From Bryum argenteum (Eukaryota > Streptophyta > Bryopsida > Bryales > Bryaceae), in assembly GCA_037043015.1 (NCBI GenBank), contig CM073325.1:16905001-16969000 (forward strand): a stretch of DNA of 64,000 nt, in the 5' to 3' direction. Below the pieces are notes generated by a model. It saw only the letters and a list, made by a program, of their open reading frames with translations, ran no database searches and was not told the origin of the DNA. The translations under genes and the position numbers were made by a program. Below are positions 21,016 through 32,559 of this stretch, one piece after another (within the stretch, counting starts at the first letter, position 1; every line of letters starts with the position of its first letter).

Positions 21016-22596
21016 CTAGTCCTTATCATCTTGTGTTCCACTTGGCCCTGCTTGGTCTGAGAACCGCCCTCGCGAATAAGCATAATACAAGCGCTGCTCG
21101 TCGTAAATACGATCATTTTCAAGCTTGCGGATGTACTCCGCTTGACTTTGAATTGTTGCCTCTCGTAGTTGTCTTTCAAACTCTGCATCTTCTTCTTCAC
21201 GAGTTCGGAATGGTGGCGGGGGAGTGTTGTTACTCCCATATGCATGTTGGCCATACCCTAGATATGGATACTGAGTGATATGCTCTTCACGATCCTTGTT
21301 CCGGTAATTCCAACTGGGCTCGTATTCATCTTTTGCTTGACTTGGAGTACGGTACTCGGGATTGGTAATAGCTCTACCGTACTCGCCGTGATGATCATGC
21401 GTATCTCTTGGATACGTTGGTCTAAAGCTATCTGGAACCTCAGGTCTTCTACCGTATTGGTTGTGAGCATCGTATGATCCAAAGAGGATACGTTGTGGGG
21501 TACCTTTCTCGAATATTAGGTCCTCTCCCATACCGCCTCGAGACTCGTATGTGTCCCTTGGATGTGTTGGGATATGGTACTGGACTACCGGTACCTCTAC
21601 CATATTAGCCGGAACATCGTTAAATTCCCGAGGATATGTTGGCGTATAGCTCTCCGGAGCACTCATTCCACCGTATCGGCCTCCTGACTCGTATGTATCC
21701 CGAGGATATGTTGGCATATATCTTCCTCCAGCATTCGGACTTGTATCGTTTTGGCCTCCTGGATTGGTACGTATCCCTTGGATGCTCGCCCTATATGTCT
21801 CGGGAGTAGTGGTTCCTGGACCGTATATATTGCTACCGGGATAATACCCACCACTTCCTATGCCAAAAGATATTGGTACCATACCCCTGTTATTGCTGCG
21901 ATTATAATTATCTGCTGTGTGACCCCCATATCCCCTCGGAGGTGTATGTTGTTGATGTTCAGATTGACATTCGTATCCCCTCGGAGGTGTGTCTTGTTGA
22001 TGTTGTGTTTGACCCTCGTATCCCCTCGGAGGTGTATCTTGAGAAATTCGTGTTTGACCTCCATATCTCCTTGGAGGTGTACTTTCTTCATCTTGAACTT
22101 CCGACATCTCCGTATATGTCCGATTTGACCAAAGGGGCATACAATCACTGGGTCCAAGCCAACTAGTTGGTATGAAATCATGGCTCCGATCCAATTCGGC
22201 AACATTCAAACCTGTTACGGTGCTCCAATTCACGTTCTTATGTAGAACGATTTCTGCCCAAACCATAGCCATGTTGGAATATAACATGATTTCCGGCCTA
22301 GTATTCCGTACTCCAACGGCAATGGTCACTTCATGATAACGAAGTGTGAAATGTTGACTTGTGCAACTGCTGGCTAGTCCTTCGCGTCGTGGCCCTGATA
22401 TAATCGCTTGATTTCTTGGCCATAACTTCATGAGGTGTTTCATCTTCACATATCGCTTGCACATGGTGCAATTCCAAATTCTCGCCGGTTCATCTTCCCA
22501 TCCATCTTCGGCAACACAATTTGGATCGTCAGTTGCTTCCCAGTCCATCTCCGGGGCCTTGCCCTTGGGTGCACTAGTACGTCGTTCCCTCGGCAT
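21016..22596 (-). CDS. Unknown repeat protein with CK-x-YVKM domain, 526 aa
   Basis: The frame is intact from ATG 22596, the first ATG after the TATA box at 22742. Residues 41-127 form a conserved block: WNCTMCKRYVKM, then KLWP, then NVNWST. The same block occurs in the pseudogene at 28508. Residues 172-230 hold four 15-residue repeats built on TPPRGY. About 280-430 hold PTYPRDTYES-type repeats in four degenerate copies. The C-terminal part (about 465-505) is a charged Glu/Arg/Gln coiled coil. Most of the middle is probably disordered. There is no signal peptide or membrane segment. The C-x2-C pair and basic residues could suggest nucleic-acid binding, but that is a guess. It converges on the kinase-like pseudogene. 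Confidence 0.7.
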   Translation of the reverse strand: MPRERRTSAPKGKAPEMDWEATDDPNCVAEDGWEDEPARIWNCTMCKRYVKMKHLMKLWPRNQAIISGPRREGLASSCTSQHFTLRYHEVTIAVGVRNTRPEIMLYSNMAMVWAEIVLHKNVNWSTVTGLNVAELDRSHDFIPTSWLGPSDCMPLWSNRTYTEMSEVQDEESTPPRRYGGQTRISQDTPPRGYEGQTQHQQDTPPRGYECQSEHQQHTPPRGYGGHTADNYNRSNNRGMVPISFGIGSGGYYPGSNIYGPGTTTPETYRASIQGIRTNPGGQNDTSPNAGGRYMPTYPRDTYESGGRYGGMSAPESYTPTYPREFNDVPANMVEVPVVQYHIPTHPRDTYESRGGMGEDLIFEKGTPQRILFGSYDAHNQYGRRPEVPDSFRPTYPRDTHDHHGEYGRAITNPEYRTPSQAKDEYEPSWNYRNKDREEHITQYPYLGYGQHAYGSNNTPPPPFRTREEEDAEFERQLREATIQSQAEYIRKLENDRIYDEQRLYYAYSRGRFSDQAGPSGTQDDKD

Positions 22597-22734
22597 ATTG
22601 TTCAGCCACAAGAAAAAAACTGCAAAAAAATGGCGTCGATTATCAAGAGGAATCCGAGGAGAGCGCGATCGACATGGAAAACCACAAATACCAGGGCGCA
22701 CACCGTGAGTGAGGAGAAATGAGCCCCGGTCGGC

Positions 22735-22742
22735 TATTTATA
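22735..22742 (-). promoter_or_regulatory. TATA box of unit 2
   Basis: On the minus strand TATAAATA, followed by GCCGACCGGGGCTCATTTC. This matches the leader after the other GC-array TATA boxes. Confidence 0.7.
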
Positions 22743-23037
22743 CCGATCGGGGCCGGTCGGCATTCGCCCATTCCCCGCCGTCCGATCTCCGTCGGCGGCC
22801 GGCCGATTCCGCCATCGGTCGGCCAATCCGATGGCCGCGATGGCGATCGATCCAGCCGCCCGATCGGGCCGACAGATCTGTCGCGGCGCGTCGGATCCGG
22901 CGGTCCATCGCGGCCGACCGATTCCGATCTGCGGCCGACGGATCCGACGGCCGTCGTCCGGACGACGGTCGCGAGGGCGATCGCCGCCGCCCGTCTGCGT
23001 CGGCCGTCCCCGTCCGGTCGGCAGGTCTTCGTTGTTT
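22743..23037 (-). promoter_or_regulatory. GC-rich GGTCGG/CCGACC array, unit 2
   Basis: About 295 bp of CpG-saturated sequence with words CCGATCGG, GGTCGGCC and CGGCCGAC, ending at the minus-strand TATA box. It is the mirror image of unit 1 and bounds the other end of that gene pair. Long frames through it on both strands are artefacts. Confidence 0.65.
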
Positions 23038-23088
23038 GTTTTTTTTCTTTTTTTTTTTTTTATTTTTTTTATTTTTTTTTTATTTTTT
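23038..23088 (-). repeat. T-rich tract outside GC array 2
   Basis: About 50 bp of T runs broken by single A or C, followed by GACAACTG. TTTGACAAC (23086-23094) is the reverse complement of GTTGTCAAA found at the outer side of array 1 (17527-17535), possibly a terminal repeat. Confidence 0.5.
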
Positions 23089-23094
23089 GACAAC

Positions 23095-23380
23095 TGTTGG
23101 ATTTCCATAGGGAGAAGAAAATGAACGCCGATGGAGAACCAGGTCTTGTTTTTGGATTTTTTCAAACATGGGGCATGCTTTTCCATGGCCCACAAAGAAA
23201 GGAATTTTTTTTTAATAGTTCTGGTATTGGAGTCTAAATTTCCTCCACATGACCTAAACCAAGTCTTTTACAATGTTGTACGGTTGGGATCTAGATTGCT
23301 AACCTTTATTTTCATCTCTTGCACTTTGCAAAACGTGTGTTTCTAGGCTCTAGAGTCTACACCCCCTTGGGCATTTGAGG
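23095..23380. mobile_element. Partial TTAA-type element, right end
   Basis: TACGGTTGGGATCT at 23279-23292 lies 88 bp before GGGCATTTGAGG and TTAA (23381-23384). The stretch CACATGA...TTACAA...TTTTCATCT parallels 62598-62668 of the element at 61754. The left end is missing, apparently at the GC-array unit. Confidence 0.5.
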
Positions 23381-23384
23381 TTAA

Positions 23385-25020
23385 GGGTTACAAACTTACA
23401 ATGAACATGTATTAGCAGAAAAATATATTTTCTCATGAACTATAATAGAAGGCTATTGGCATTCATGAAAATATGTGTACGTATAAAACATATAACATAT
23501 AAATTCCATTATACATACATGCGTCCCAAATTTAGAACCAGGGATGATAGAATCTACTGTATCCTAATTACATTATCATATATGTTTCTTTCAAATTCAT
23601 TCAGTCTAACCCACTTGAATTTTATGTAAATAGACGTGGTTTTATTTATACCGTATATAATAATTACTCATATTTTCTAATATCATTCTTATTCACATTA
23701 TAATTAGAATACTTCAAAATGACTTATAGGAACAAAATAAGTTTTTTTTTTTTGCCAATTGGATCTAAGATTATATACTCCCCAAACGTAGTGCCTATTT
23801 TTAACCAAATGACGCATTATCAAATGAAGGGTCCTATATTAAAATGAAGATGCACAATTTACATTCTCAACCATGTAATATTGTAATAGAGTTATAGAGC
23901 ATGTGTGACCATTTAGTTTCATAACTTTGGTATTACCGTGTTAGGCCTTAGATTGACCACATTTAGACATAAGAATACGCTTAACTTAAAAAACATTGTG
24001 CCTAAACAACTCGTTCTATTATTGGCTATTTTTGTTTGACACCCTTGAACTAAGGTAGGAGTATATTTATAATGTAGTACATATCATTGTACTTAATTTG
24101 CACATATTGTTTTTCCATAATTATTAGTAGCATTTTTTTTATTGTATTTATTTGAATAATTATTTATTTACCTCTTACAAAGGTAATAGAAACAGGATTC
24201 TATTGTTTTATATTTCGCGATCACAAATAAAGAGAAGTAAAAAGGGAGACAAATAAATTTTTGAAAATATCCAACTCTAAAAGTTTTTAACATATGGCAT
24301 CAACTTATAAAGATTGGTGTTGGAAATTTTTGGAAACTCAATTGTGTGTGGAATGAAAATAATGGATTCGTGTATGCATGGTGTAGTATTGAATTATATT
24401 TTTAATCGATTACAATGCCACTTTTCTCCATCGCATTGTTATTATTATTGACATGGAATAAATCACGAGTTTATTGCAAGGAATATATTGATAGTATTTT
24501 CAACATTCAACATAGCATCTAAGATTATAGACTCCCCAAACTTAATGTCCATTTTTTACCAAATGTCGCATTTCCAAAATAAGGGTCCTATATTAAAATG
24601 AGGATCCTCAACTTACATTCTCAACCATGCAATATTGAAATAGAGTTATAGTTGTAGGTCATGTGCCCCAAAGTTGAGTCATATAACCTCATACATTACG
24701 AGATCATAATATGTTAGTACACAAGAGAATTTACGAAATTTCATCATTTCTAGATTGAAGTGAAAATTCATATAAGAAAGCTACTCCAATCATGAAATCT
24801 CCAAGTAAACCATAAACCTAAACCCTAAACCCTAAACCCTAAACCACTAAACCCTATCCGTGAATAAAGAATATATAGCATTTCACAAATCAACATAGGA
24901 TTCCTTTTTTCATTGTGTAATAATCACTGAGAATCTAATAACAGAAATCTGAGAGGGATTAAAATTTAAAAATGATCCTATGAAATTTTGAAAGATTCCA
25001 GGAACACAATGGAAACTAAG
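23385..25020. other. AT-rich region of diverged direct repeats, no gene seen
   Basis: 23761-23900 recurs at about 24519-24660 (TCTAAGATTATA, then CTCCCCAAAC, then GGGTCCTATATTAAAATGA). 23905-24320 recurs at about 25925-26245, and 24655-24775 at about 27605-27735. No coding frame of interest was found. Confidence 0.6.
24813..24855 (+). repeat. Interstitial plant telomere repeat
   Basis: Three consecutive AAACCCT units flanked by degenerate units (AAACCT, AAACCACT, AAACCCT). This is the land-plant telomere motif (TTTAGGG on the other strand). Confidence 0.9.
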
Positions 25021-25046
25021 AATAAAAAAAAAAAAAAAAAAAAAAA

Positions 25047-25245
25047 TCCCCAAGCGGGCGATGGCGATGTAGGATCGGTCAATCTGGGCCGCTCGTGCCC
25101 GGCCGACCGATCGGACCGACTGCATGACCGGCCTACCGACCGACCCGGCGACCGACGACCGGCCGAGCGACCGGGGACCGGCCGGGCGGCCTGCGGTCGG
25201 CCTGCCGACCGACCGGTCGGCTATCCGTCGGTCGGCCCGCGTACC
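25047..25245 (+). promoter_or_regulatory. GC-rich GGTCGG/CCGACC array, orphan unit 3
   Basis: After an A-rich tract (25025-25046) the sequence becomes a CCGACCGA/CGGTCGG array like those at 17700, 22743, 28000 and 35180. No matching TATA box or coding frame follows. The nearest candidate is CTATATTTAG near 25338, then AT-rich sequence. It may be a solo or truncated end of the same element family. Confidence 0.55.
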
Positions 25246-27994
25246 TCCCTCCCCCTCCTCTTCTTGCCTCTCCCCAGAAGGCCAGAACTCCCCGTTTCCT
25301 CAACTTCTCTCACTTCCCTGCATTGCATATTTGCATTTCTATATTTAGCGTCTGGCGTCCACGTGGCGTCTAAATCGGGGTAGGGAATGTTCTGACAAGG
25401 GAATGTCGGGAAGATCTCTTTGTCAGAAACAAGAATGTTTTATGACAAAGATACTCTAGGCTCCAAATAATTCTATAATAAGGGACTCTTTGCAAGAGGA
25501 GTCAAGTCCAACATAACTCCCATGCCGATTCCCCCATTTGTGAAGGTGTTGGGAGTTGGTGCCCATTTCTAGAAGGAAAATGAAGGTTATGGGGCCAATT
25601 CTTATTATTAGCGAGAGTCCATGTTTTAGATTTGTTCTCATTGATTATATTTCTTACAAATATTCTTTCTTAATTTGAATCAAGAAAACGCTTTTAGGCC
25701 ATGAATTGACATTCATTTCTTGAATGTCCCAACTTTTGTCAAAAATTGATCCATTCTCACAAGGAGATGTTCTCATGTATTGGCCCCATTAATGGCTTGG
25801 CCCCTATTGTGCACTTTGAGGTGGCCCTAAATCCTCTCATATCACTTTCGGGACTTTTTAGCTATTCCTTGATGAGAGTATACTTATGTCTAACATTGGA
25901 GAGATCTAAGTATATATTAAATGTAGGTGAGCATGTGTGAGTATTTTGTTTTCATAACCTTGGTATTACCGTATTAGTCAATATTTAAACTTCCTATTTA
26001 GCCCTTAAGTTGTCCACATTTTATGGTCTATATTATTTGATGTGCATTTAGAAATAATTCCATCGTTGTGTATTAATTTGAGTAATTATTTATTTACCTC
26101 TTGTAAAGGTAATTGAAATACAGTTCTATTGTTTTCTATTTTGTGATCATAAATTAAGAGAAGTAAAAAGCGTTACAAATAAAGTTATAAAAATATCGCA
26201 CACTATAAGTTTTTAACATATGGCAATAATGGCATCAACTTATAAAGTTATAATCATATTTGATCTTGTACACGTATAGTACTTATATTTTATGTTAAAT
26301 GAAGTTGATTATTCTTATATTAGAAACTTCGATGGATTGATTAGGGAATAGAATGTTTTGAATAGCCATCGCTTTTTCATTTAGAGTATATTGTGGATAA
26401 AATCACTTGAGCATAGGATATAAGGTTTATGGTCTAGGATTTATTAATTTCCCCTGGCTAATATTTTTATTTTTCCATATCCAATACATTATTTTACAAA
26501 CCTTTGTAGGCTAATTCCTTTATTATATATTGGACATGTTATAGTCTCATCCCGGATGTTGGTTCTGAACTCGGGTCCCCTCTAAAATGAAAATAATTAA
26601 ATAAATAATATATATACACTATACGGTAAAGATAGAGCGGTTTTTGCTAAAAACATATTTAGAGGTAAAGTCACTCTACATAAATAGCGATTTAAGGCTA
26701 AAATTTTATTTATAGGTAAACTAGTTCTATATAAATAGTGGTTCTATTTAAATACATATTTAGAGGTAAAGCAAATCAATTCTACTTTGTGTGCTAGAAC
26801 TATAAATCAAAAAGTACATACATAAATATATATACTATACATGTATTGATGTATACAATAAATATTATATTTATTATAAATTCAACAATAATACAATACA
26901 TTTATAATATATATTACATATAATATATACCTTCATATACATATTATACTATGAAACAGAAAGTACATACATAAATATACATATTCTAATTTATTAATAC
27001 ATAGTATATACGTAAATATACATATCCTACTTTAAATATAAATAGTTTAAATACATGAAGAGTTAGATTTCTATAATTGATCTATTAATAAGATTTGTTT
27101 TTAGAAATAGGAAAGTAAAAGACTATAGAAAGACTTGTAGGTGGATATATAAACTCGTGGGTAAGAAGGTAGAGACTATTTTTTGTTGTGAGGTCTTTGG
27201 TTATATTTATATACAATTGTTATATTCGATATGAAAATTGGAGTTCTTATCTATCTATCTTGTTGAAGAACAGTAATTACCAGTTTATAATTATCCTATT
27301 AGTATAAGAAATTCGTTCCAAGGGAGACGGTTAAGTAGGAACTTTTAAGCAACTAGGTCTAATTTTAAAAAAAAACCTAAAACAATTCTAAATAAAACAA
27401 CTTTAAATTGGTAGAGAAAGTTTACACAATTTGGGAAGAAAATTTTATCCACATTTCTTATTTCTTGAGATCTATCTCACGTTTTTTTACATGCGTTTCT
27501 AACGTTGGTAATTGTATTTTCTAATTCAAAATCATTCAAAACATAGAATTTGGTACAAAGGGCGGTTATTTAGTGTCCATCGAGGATGCCCTAATAAACA
27601 TACTCTTGTAAGTCATGTGCATAAAAGTTTGATTCATAGAGCCTCATAGATTGCGAGATGATAATTTATTAGTGCACAAGAGAATTTACGAAATTTCATC
27701 ATTTTCAGATTGAAGTGAAATTCATAACAAGTTGGTTTTGAGGGGTTTTGGCACTTTTTACGGCTACTTTATACTAGAGGCCATTTGAAGTTGGGCCCAT
27801 TTGGAGTTGAGCCCACTTGGACTTAAAGTCGGCCTTAACTTTAGCTCTACTTTACAAAGTGGGTCATAGAGTGGATCTTGCAATATAAAGTCCTAATGCC
27901 CACTTCGACGGCCCAAATTTAAAATTTTAGAGATAGATAGATCTTCATTGGTTGATGCCTAGGGTTTGTAAAGGGGCACAACAAATTTTGGGGT
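25246..27994. other. AT-rich gene-free stretch
   Basis: Carries second copies of the diverged direct repeats listed at 23385-25020. Locally repeated ACATATTTAGAGGTAAAG occurs at about 26650 and 26750. The last 250 bp are less AT-rich and lead into the next GC array. No gene was recognised. Confidence 0.55.
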
Positions 27995-28303
27995 TAGGGT
28001 TTAGAGCGGCGGCCGGCGGCTGCTCCGCCAGGCCCGGCCTGCGAAGGTTCGGCCGTCATGGTCGGTCGGCCAGGCCCGGGCGGTCCGGGCGATCAGTCGG
28101 ACGGTCCCGATGGCCCGACGGCCGGTCCGGGGGCTCGGTCGGCAGGTCCGGGGTCGGTCGGCGTCCGGGGCGGTCGGCGGTCCGGGGACCGGTCGGCCGG
28201 TCAATGAAGCGGTCGGCGGCCCAATGAGCGGTCGGCCGCTCCGGGGCTTGGACGGCTAGGCCGGTCGGCGGTTGATCGGCCGGCCGGTCCGGCATGAGGG
28301 GAC
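27995..28303 (+). promoter_or_regulatory. GC-rich GGTCGG array, unit 4
   Basis: About ten GGTCGG words, with GGTCCGGGG, GGTCGGCCGG and GGTCGGCGG variants, up to a TATA box at 28304. It has the same style and orientation as unit 1, and is the left boundary of the RING/hAT pair. Confidence 0.65.
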
Positions 28304-28310
28304 TATAAAG
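28304..28310 (+). promoter_or_regulatory. TATA box of unit 4
   Basis: TATAAAG followed by GGCCGTCCGGCTTCATTTTC, which aligns with the leaders of units 1 and 2. The C/T-rich CACTTCCTCTCCTC follows. Confidence 0.7.
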
Positions 28311-28507
28311 GGCCGTCCGGCTTCATTTTCCACCACTTCCTCTCCTCATGGTAACCCAATTGAATGCTCTCCGATTGCTAAGGCGCTGCGCATTCTAGTT
28401 GGAGAGAGAAGGGGGTCGGTTTTTTTCACATTTGTTGCGGCCGCTTCGTCCCCTGGATCCTTCGGTGATACTTGCACGATGACGTCGGCGAGAACGTGAA
28501 CACGAGT

Positions 28508-31500
28508 ATGGAGGTGGAGAATTCGATGATATCGTGAGCGCCTAAGAAGAGGAATAAACAAAAAGGTGCAACTCATGGGCTGAATTGGGAGATTTTAGAG
28601 AATGAAGACATTAAAGCGGACGCGCGTTGGGAAGCTGGAGGTGACGGAGTATTGGACCGCTCAAATTTGCAAGAAATATGTGAAGATGTTTCACATTGGC
28701 AAACTTTGGCCTAAAGAATGTCATGCAGTTCATACCAAGAACTTTTGTTGCAACCCGGCAACATGCAAGGATGATCACTTTATCCACCGTGCAGAGGAAG
28801 TATGGCGGGCCTTGTTCGGGGATCGTGCCAAAACAAAAGGGTACTTTTGTTACCAATTGTTGGCAATGGTATATCTTTGAGTTGATACTACAGCGGAAGA
28901 TAAATTGGAGCACGTACCAAACTAATACTCAATTTCCGCTTCGAATTGAGAGGAAGCAGAAGCATATCCCGGATTGCTTTGATCCACAATCTGCCTTGAC
29001 AAAGCATATTTTGGAGGTTTTGAGGAAAAAAAAAAAAAAACAAAGGCTGGAGAGGATACAACGGAAGATGAGAATGTCGTTACAAAGGATACAAACATTC
29101 CTCTTGCCACGGATGGTCTATCAAACGAACAATCTGCAGTTGATAGGCTTCGGGATGTAAACGCAGTTGGAGACCAGTCATTGGAAGAGGCGAATGCGAA
29201 AAAGATCGGTGGTGGACTTAGAGAATGTAGTGGAAGAGGTACTCTCCCCTCTCATTCCAGATAACCCTATTATTCCCAATGGCCTAAATTTGACAGTCTC
29301 GAATCCAAAATCGAATGAGGCAGGGCCAAGTAAACCAATGGAAACAACATCCATGCTAGATTCCATTACTCCGCAGATGGAGAAGGATTGGTGGTCAAAT
29401 TTCGAAGAGATATATGAAGGAGTACCAAGCAACAAGAAACTGAGAGAGTTTCTCACTTATATTGACGAAATGGCAAAGATCTTATACGAGGTTCGGCTCC
29501 GGATGGTGAGACGAAGTTGAAGTGGGAAGACACCAAAAAATCTCAATATTGGAAGTCAGGACCGATATGAAAATCGCGATCAAGTTCTTGCTACTATTGC
29601 TCCACGCTTTTAGAAATGTCTAAAACTTTTGCCTTTATGATGCCTCGAATGCTAGAAGCGACTATAGACTACGAGAAGATATCGAGAAATGGCTCCCGTA
29701 TGTGAAAGCAAGGATAAAGGATGTGGAGGATCTTATGAGTCTTGAGGCGAAGTATTCGAAGCAATTACCGTGATTGAAAAGGTGGTTTATGATTTCAAAC
29801 TGAATGGATATGAGCGAAGAAAATCCCGTACTCTTTGCAATCTCATGGAGCAAGCGATGAACATTTTGAATCCTCCCGAAGAAGGTGATGTGGAAGATCT
29901 CCCCTAAATCTAAAAGATATTTCTCCGTTTCAAAAATTGGAGAAAGGATCGAAAGGAAGGTGATCTTATCCCATCTAATTATGATGGGAATAATAAGAGT
30001 GATGGCCCGGAGATGAAAGGTACTCCATCATGCGAGCCGGGGCCTACCGAGGCGAGAGAGGACATTCATGAGAAGGAAGCACGGTTCAATACGCAGGAGA
30101 AAGGAAAACAAATCATCAATTTGGAAGATGATACGGAATCGGAGGACAATGGAAGGAGGGGCGTGCGTGTAGAGGATGATACACATTCGAAGGGAAAAGA
30201 TTGCCTACATAATCAATGTCCTAAAGAAACATTGGAAATGCAATTGGAGGCAATGATGAAGCAAGAGAGATGAGGCACGAGTGAACTAGAATCCATACGA
30301 ATGGCATTGAGAAATGTGGATTATACACCACGCGAAGAGAACATATTGCCTTGGTTGGCTTGGGTTCACCGACTTCAAGATAGGGAGGCCATGGTTTCAA
30401 AGGCACAACATAATCTGAAGAAGATCGCCGCCAAATCATGTGGTTCGAGTGAACATGTGAATACATCATTGGAGGAATTTAAAAAATACGAAAGATTACG
30501 AGAACACGAACCTACTAAGGTCACTATTTGGGGTGATGTGGAGGAGATGATGGAGCGAACAAATTTCAATCGGATGGGAAAAGATGATGATATTGATTGG
30601 AGTTTGGAAGTGGCAGAAGGATGGGTGCCATACAACTCATTCTCATCGCATTTTGTGGAATCAAATCGAAATGTAGTTTACACATGCGACCCACCCCCCG
30701 ACAATACTGAAGGAAAAATGTGGCATGTGCCGATATCATTTCGGTCCAGAAGGAGCGTACACACTAGGCCAATGTGGCCATAACTTTCATGTTACTTGCA
30801 TAGCAAGCGCTGCCCGGGGAAAATCATCATGTCCTATATGTCGTTCTCCAATTAGCACAAGATTCTACGAAGTAATGGGGATGCGCGATGTCATGCCACC
30901 TGGGCACGAGTTCAACCGATGGAATCTCCCTTTGGATCAACTTCCAAAGAAACTTCACAACTTTCGTGAGTGGGGGAAAGCACTTGAATGGGATAGTTCA
31001 ACATCAAAACACCAGCTCCTCATGCATGATGTAGGCGAGACAGATCCATTGCTTTGGATGACACGTGACTACGAGGTGGAGATTAGGGCGCGAGATATTG
31101 AAGACAACGAGCAACGAGAGATGTTTTGCCGCAACTTTGGAGGACATTGAGTCATCAACACAATCGTTTCTTCCGATTCCCTCAAAGAGAGTGGAGAAGG
31201 GAGAAGATGGTTTGTGGCATGAGGTAACAAGTGACATTGAGTTTGGAGAGGAGTACAAGAAGTACGATGATAGGCCGATTGGAAGGGCTTTAGTCCTAGC
31301 GAAATTGGAAGAGGCCGCACACTTACGGATTTCAACGAAGGAGGAATCTTTCAAAGACGCAGACTGTACTTTCTGGGAGGCGGTAGAGAAATTTGAGTCG
31401 CGCATTAAGAACATCATTACTCATTGGACGACAATGATCAAAGACCCGGCCGGAGTTATTGGTGTCTATGACAGGAGGACTCCTTTGTGAAGGATGTGGT

Positions 31501-31768
31501 GGGACGAATCGAGGAGGCCATGGAAATCTTCCGTTCCAAAAATGCTAACCCACCCAAGAAACGGAAAAGGGATGATGGCAATGAGAGCGACGAGAGTTGG
31601 ATGTCGGGCAACAACGAGAGAAATTGCTGCATAGGATCAAGAATACGACGAGGCGGTAGAATTGCTAGACCAAGCCAAAGACCCCGGACTCGTAGTATAG
31701 CAAATACGATTGATACGAAGAGCATTGATTGCGATGTAATAGAAATCAATAGAAGCGTGACGGTTTAG
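28508..31768 (+). pseudogene. Multi-frameshifted gene: CK-x-YVKM domain plus RING-H2 finger
   Basis: Coding-like sequence runs the whole length but changes frame at least five times. ATG 28508 meets an in-frame TGA after nine codons. Sequence from APKKRNKQ (28537) to the block WTAQICKKYVKM, KLWP and INWST (about 28650-28920) parallels the intact protein at 22596. A middle part (29167-30783) is acidic with no known domain. At 30713-30830 the frame reads EKCGMCRYHF, CGHNFHVTC and CPIC, a C-x2-C, C-x-H-x2-H-x2-C, C-x2-C RING-H2 set typical of ubiquitin E3 ligases. The tail is charged (KKRKRDDGNESDES near 31558). Introns could explain some breaks, but no clean GT-AG pattern was seen. It converges on the hAT transposase. 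Confidence 0.55.
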
Positions 31769-32012
31769 AACGATTCTGATTCCCGGAAGAGGGTCGCATA
31801 CCATTTTGGATTTGTAATGCATGGTTTTTGTAATGAAGTTTTTTATTTCTTATGATGTAATAGTCTTTTGTTGACTATTCACCGACATTTTCAGACAAAA
31901 TAAAGTACGAACACATCAACTGTTTGGTAATAAAGTTTCACGAGCTATACTATCCGAAACATACACGAAGTAGGCTAGACCTCTACTACGTGTCTGAGAA
32001 TGTAATTAATGT

Positions 32013-32414
32013 CTATTCATCCACATCGGTGGGAATTGCATAATCGCTGTCTCCTTTGACTTCAGCTCCGCTAGATCCCGTAGGGTCATCTTCGAAATCA
32101 CTACTAACTTCTTGTTTGATTCTTCGTTTGTGACTTCCCGAATGAATGATCATGAATTTTCCCGCATTCTCAATGGCATCAAGGGGATTCTTTGGTTTAT
32201 CATGAAGAAACGGAAGCATTGGAGCTTTACGTTTCGTCATAACTCTTGGAGGCTCCTTCTTCCGTAGCCCTGAACCTCCTGGAAGGTTCTTGTATCCCAA
32301 TTGAAGAAGCGGTACATCCGAGTCACTAGAGATTTCGCCGGAATTGGTACGTACTGTTCGAGGTCGCACTTGATTTGAAAGTGACACCAAACGTTTGGAA
32401 GATTTCTCCATCAC
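32013..32414 (-). CDS. Small basic ORF downstream of the hAT transposase, 133 aa
   Basis: Starts MMEKSSKRLVSL. It has many Lys/Arg/Ser/Pro residues, a basic KKEPPRVMTKRK stretch and an acidic C-terminus (SDFEDDPTG). No domain is recognised. It may be a second element-encoded protein or a last exon of the transposase; its frame differs from the preceding ORF. The ATG at 32411 could equally be used. Confidence 0.4.
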   Translation of the reverse strand: MMEKSSKRLVSLSNQVRPRTVRTNSGEISSDSDVPLLQLGYKNLPGGSGLRKKEPPRVMTKRKAPMLPFLHDKPKNPLDAIENAGKFMIIHSGSHKRRIKQEVSSDFEDDPTGSSGAEVKGDSDYAIPTDVDE

Positions 32415-32559
32415 TGTAGGGACCTCTAAATCACATTTTTGAAATAGAGACCGAGAGGCAACAAGAAAGTAACGCAGTTCGTCGCGATGGCGGACGTCAT
32501 ATTTATCGTTATTGGATCAAACGCGTAAAGATGGGCCATGAGTATCATCCCCACGATTT

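Noticed and set aside
21751-22205. Frames in other phases across the repeat region of the 526-aa protein
   Set aside because: They mirror the TPPRGY repeats; only the minus-strand frame from 22596 has a promoter and a homologous domain.
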